The notes under the pieces were generated by a model. The model was not told the DNA's origin, searched no databases, and worked only from the letters and a program-made list of their open reading frames with translations. The position numbers and the translations under genes were made by a program. From CALINF01 sp039990395 (lineage in GTDB: Bacteria; Pseudomonadota; Gammaproteobacteria; Pseudomonadales; Halieaceae), in assembly GCA_039990395.1 (NCBI GenBank), contig JBDXFZ010000144.1, positions 129,040 through 193,039 of the forward strand: a stretch of 64,000 nt of DNA, given 5' to 3'. Below, in pieces: positions 61,683 to 64,000 of the stretch (positions are counted from its first letter, which is position 1; the number at the start of each line of letters is the position of its first letter).

Positions 61683-61961
61683 GTCGGCCTCTCTCGATAG
61701 TCCTAGTTGATGACAAGTATAGATCAGGTTGGTGAGACATGCGCTATTGTCTATCTGTGTCACTCTCCGGCCCTATCCTCATAAGGCCGCTTTGCAGTAT
61801 ACGCTCCGACGTACCGCCGCACCGTGCGCCTAGCACAGCCCCCTTCGCGCATTAGGGTTCTGGTTTTGCGATTAGCCAATCGCTTCACTCGCTGAAACTT
61901 GACGGCAGGGAAGCATTGCTTCTATGGTTTATCTCTGGCCTCAATCCAACGGTGTTTAAAA

Positions 61962-62843
61962 ATGCCCGAACTTCAAACATTACCTTCTACTGCAACTAGC
62001 CAGGAAGTCCTCGACATTGTCAGTCGCGACGGTGCTGTCATCATTGAGGGGCTTTTAGATAACGCGCAGGTTCAGCAGTTTCGTACTGAACTCGACCCAT
62101 TCATGGAGTCAACAACGTTAGGTAAAGATGATTTCACCGGGCGTTCCACAACCCGGACAGGGGCTTTAGTCGCTCGTTCGGCAATGGCACGAGAAATGGT
62201 GATGCACCCTCTCATCACTGCAGCCGCGAACGAGTTTCTCGCGCCCTACTGCCAGCGTATACAGCTTCATCTGACACAAATCATTCGATTGAAACCGGGA
62301 CAGGGAAAACAGTTTATACACCGTGACCGCTGGGCCTGGGGCCAGTATATGAAGGACATCGAACCCCAGCTCAATACTATATGGGCTGTGACAGACTTCA
62401 CGGCCGAAAACGGTGCCACACAAGTGGTGCCGGGAAGCATCGACTGGCCGGACGATCGCAAAGTACAGCCGCAGGAAATCTGCCAGGCGGTTATGTCTGC
62501 TGGTTCAGTACTCGTATACACCGGCAGTGTCTTTCACGGCGGAGGAGAGAATCAATCGCAATCTGATCGTATAGGTGCAAATCTCACCTACACATTGGGC
62601 TGGCTGAGGCAGGAAGAAAATCAGTACCTGTCGTGTCCTCCCGATGTGGCACGCCAATACTCACCAGAACTCCAGGATATGCTGGGATACACCATGGGGC
62701 AGTATGCAATGGGCTATTACACGCCGCCTACCACAGCACCTGGCGATTCACCCGAGTGCGTTACGCCTGCTTTTGCGGTTCGGGAAGTTGAAGAAGAGGC
62801 TCTGGGTGGGGAAGTATTGTTATCGGACGCGATACAAAACTAG
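61962..62843 (+). CDS. Phytanoyl-CoA dioxygenase (PhyH) family protein
   Basis: Fe(II)/2-oxoglutarate oxygenase fold. The start at ATG 61962 (MPELQTLPSTATSQEVLDIV) matches the family; the frame is open to 61899. Metal ligands are H and D in FIHRDRWAWGQYM (H-x-D) and a distal His in VFHGGGENQS; the 2-oxoglutarate Arg is probably in QSDRIGANLTYTLGWL. NGATQVVPGSIDWPDDR is the usual PhyH 'G.(l/t)qvvPGSH' block. The substrate is unknown; 293 aa. Confidence 0.88.
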   Translation: MPELQTLPSTATSQEVLDIVSRDGAVIIEGLLDNAQVQQFRTELDPFMESTTLGKDDFTGRSTTRTGALVARSAMAREMVMHPLITAAANEFLAPYCQRIQLHLTQIIRLKPGQGKQFIHRDRWAWGQYMKDIEPQLNTIWAVTDFTAENGATQVVPGSIDWPDDRKVQPQEICQAVMSAGSVLVYTGSVFHGGGENQSQSDRIGANLTYTLGWLRQEENQYLSCPPDVARQYSPELQDMLGYTMGQYAMGYYTPPTTAPGDSPECVTPAFAVREVEEEALGGEVLLSDAIQN

Positions 62844-62945
62844 CGATCACGCCGTAGGGCACTGCTTGCTGTAACTCTTGTTCCCAGTGCCTATTGCGGA
62901 GCTTCCATTCTGTGATCACTCGAGTAGCCCAAAGTGACACAAAGC

Positions 62946-63464
62946 CTAAGACCCGATAAACCAGCGAACTAACAAAAAGGTAGCCACAAGCTGAAATAGG
63001 TTAAGACCGGCACGTGTCAGCCACCAGGGTGATTCGTAGCGGAAGTTTAACGTAGTGGAAGCTAACACCAAGACACCCATTAGAGTGAACCATGGCGTGA
63101 ATATGACGGTAAGGTTCATACGAAAAAGGGATACAGCAGCATCGTGTAGAACTCCACTAACAGCAAACGTTCCAACTAAAGCGATTGAATCTGGGAGCCG
63201 ATCAGCTAATGGCTTGAATACAAGATAGCCCAGATAGTAACCCCATATAGGGTTCCAATGGTTCCAGAATTTCTGAAAAGATGAAGCACCCAATGAACGA
63301 GAAAGCATGGCCGACAAAGACCCTGATGCACCCAACGGAACGCCATTTCTCTGTCTAACATAAACCGCCAGTGTAGGGCGGCTTCGCCCCCTATGATGCG
63401 GATTTGATGAAGACACATTCTTGCTTCTCGCCATGGCTTTATGCCTTCCAAGTGAATACGACAC
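62946..63464 (-). CDS. Short MBOAT-like acyltransferase membrane protein
   Basis: The conserved part (about residues 58-172) has FQKFWNHWNPIWGYYLG, then helix FKPLADRLPDSIALVGTFAVSGVLHDAAV with the catalytic-type His in SGVLHD. This is the active-site region of MBOAT enzymes. Full MBOATs are 350 aa or more; this product is 172 aa, and the first 45 residues (MARSKNVSSSNPHHRGRSRP) look unlike a membrane protein, so the start may be internal (for example ATG 63323). It could be a compact family member or the C-terminal remnant of a longer gene. Confidence 0.5.
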   Translation of the reverse strand: MSYSLGRHKAMARSKNVSSSNPHHRGRSRPTLAVYVRQRNGVPLGASGSLSAMLSRSLGASSFQKFWNHWNPIWGYYLGYLVFKPLADRLPDSIALVGTFAVSGVLHDAAVSLFRMNLTVIFTPWFTLMGVLVLASTTLNFRYESPWWLTRAGLNLFQLVATFLLVRWFIGS

Positions 63465-63520
63465 GTTAGTTGCGCGCGTCGCAGATAGTATCAGCTCTTA
63501 GGGTGCCGGGGGCTACTGAG

Positions 63521-63688
63521 GGTGCCCGGCGACCCTTCGGGGCCGGCCGATCTGCATCAATACTGATTATTCTTCTTTGCCAGAACAGAGTTAACTGCAG
63601 GGCGAGGGCCTGCCCCGCTTTTCGGGTATGACCTACAGTAAGTGGCGAGCAGTGCTTGCGGGTGTCTGGCGACCCTTCGGGCCCGGCC
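63521..63688. repeat. Pair of GC-rich direct repeats with UUCG-type hairpins
   Basis: GGTGcCcGGCGACCCTTCGG (63521-63540) and GGTGtCtGGCGACCCTTCGG (63661-63680), each followed by a G/C-rich G(G/C)CCGGCC, lie 140 bases apart. Each contains CCCTTCGGG, which can fold as a stem closing a TTCG tetraloop, with a longer outer stem in the first copy (CCGGC/GCCGG). Between them are another small hairpin (CCCG-CTTTT-CGGG near 63613) and no gene. Similar to REP-like elements, but with only two copies here I cannot say. Confidence 0.5.
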
Positions 63689-63718
63689 CGTCAGCACAGC
63701 TGCCGGTCGTTCGTCGCT

Positions 63719-63751
63719 CTCAGAGCAATGCTCTGAGTTGCCTGCGGCAAC
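63719..63751. repeat. Two adjacent perfect hairpins
   Basis: CTCAGAGC-AAT-GCTCTGAG (63719-63737) and GTTGCC-TGC-GGCAAC (63737-63751) share one base. Neither is followed by a clear T-run. The stretch 63465-63810 downstream of the rRNA terminator holds these, the direct repeats above and no gene. Confidence 0.5.
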
Positions 63752-63810
63752 CACGTCTCACCCAACTCCACATGGGCTCCAGGTGAACGCGCTAGCAGGT
63801 CAACACCCCA

Positions 63811-63847
63811 TAAATAAAAAAACCCCGACCAGCTCTGCTGGACGGGG
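63811..63847 (-). terminator. Rho-independent terminator of the rRNA operon
   Basis: Reading leftward, CCCCG-T-CCAGC-AGA-GCTGG-T-CGGGG (63847-63823) forms a strong stem, followed by TTTTTTT (complement of 63816-63822). It lies 14 bases after the 3' end of 5S rRNA, as expected for an rrn operon. On the plus strand TGTTTTATTT follows, so it may also work in the other direction. Confidence 0.92.
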
Positions 63848-63860
63848 TGTTTTATTTAGA

Positions 63861-63979
63861 AGCCTGGCGATGACCTACTCTCACATGGGGAAACCCCACA
63901 CTACCATCGGCGATGCATCGTTTCACTACTGAGTTCGGTATGGGGTCAGGTGGTTCCAATGCTCTATGGTCGCCAGGCA
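63861..63979 (-). rRNA. rrf: 5S ribosomal RNA
   Basis: The minus strand reads TGCCTGGCGACCATAGAGCA from 63979. It continues through ACCTGACCCCATACCGAAC and ends with GTAGGTCATCGCCAGGCTT near 63861. These match the bacterial 5S consensus, and the 5' TGCCTGGCGA and 3' TCGCCAGGCT ends pair to form helix I. The exact 3' end may vary by a few bases. The 23S gene must lie beyond the right edge; 63980-64000 is spacer. Confidence 0.96.
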
Positions 63980-64000
63980 AACTGGCTTGACTCCGGTCTC

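Noticed and set aside
63206..63451. Minus-strand 81-codon frame inside the MBOAT-like gene
   Set aside because: The overlapping frame with the FWNHWNP and SGVLHD motifs is better supported.

Overview
The window looks like chromosomal DNA of a free-living, probably marine, gammaproteobacterium. The evidence is the orn-rsgA-psd neighbourhood, a gammaproteobacterial RNase II, Tex, AsnS, FklB-type FKBP, DUF2288, and the rich set of c-di-GMP phosphodiesterases and lipoproteins. A more exact lineage (for example the Halieaceae/Cellvibrionales group) is only an inference. I saw no phage, insertion sequence, CRISPR array or tRNA. The right edge is the distal end of a leftward rRNA operon (5S rRNA and its terminator).

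Layout. 1-23.4 kb is mainly housekeeping and metabolism: the N-terminus of a TPR/winged-helix-type membrane protein, orn, rsgA, psd, an outer-membrane-like protein, a PIN-PhoH ATPase, RNase II, asnS, a SYLF protein, a transglutaminase-like/TPR lipoprotein, msrC, cysH, an orphan ParA, an iron alcohol dehydrogenase, FKBP, CinA, pdxH, GNAT, a DUF4136 lipoprotein, a gamma-glutamyltransferase and a thioesterase. 23.5-38.6 kb is a rightward run of thirteen closely packed or overlapping genes that I cannot match to any named system. It encodes a TPR/TonB-C-like exported protein, a Ser/Gln/Gly-rich lipoprotein, three further lipoproteins, a TPR membrane protein, a PEGA-repeat/FGE-domain membrane protein, a very small exported protein, a MotA/TolQ/ExbB-like channel subunit, a degenerate Hsp70/actin-like protein with an FHA-like tail, two VWA-domain proteins whose N-terminal membrane helix starts with a TolR/ExbD-like Asp motif, and an M48 metalloprotease lipoprotein. 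I read it as a candidate envelope-spanning, ion-driven machine.

38.6-50.7 kb returns to mixed metabolism: amidohydrolase, LprI-like protein, DUF2288, MBL hydrolase, a dicarboxylate symporter, a Kazal-like lipoprotein, M20 peptidase, SixA-like phosphatase, Tex, a LOG-family protein and a second gamma-glutamyltransferase. 50.7-53.3 kb is a two-gene c-di-GMP unit (HD-GYP then EAL). 53.3-57.5 kb has an exported protein of unknown function, a PQQ alcohol dehydrogenase with a cytochrome c domain, and an alpha/beta hydrolase. 57.5-61.7 kb is a FecR-OmpA-CHASE2/HD-GYP-FHA signalling cluster. The end holds a PhyH dioxygenase, a short MBOAT-like membrane protein, a hairpin-rich spacer, and the rrn terminator with 5S rRNA.

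Starts were moved inward from the longest reading frame where a Shine-Dalgarno sequence, a signal peptide or family length supported it. All functional calls rest on motifs read by eye; no database search was possible.
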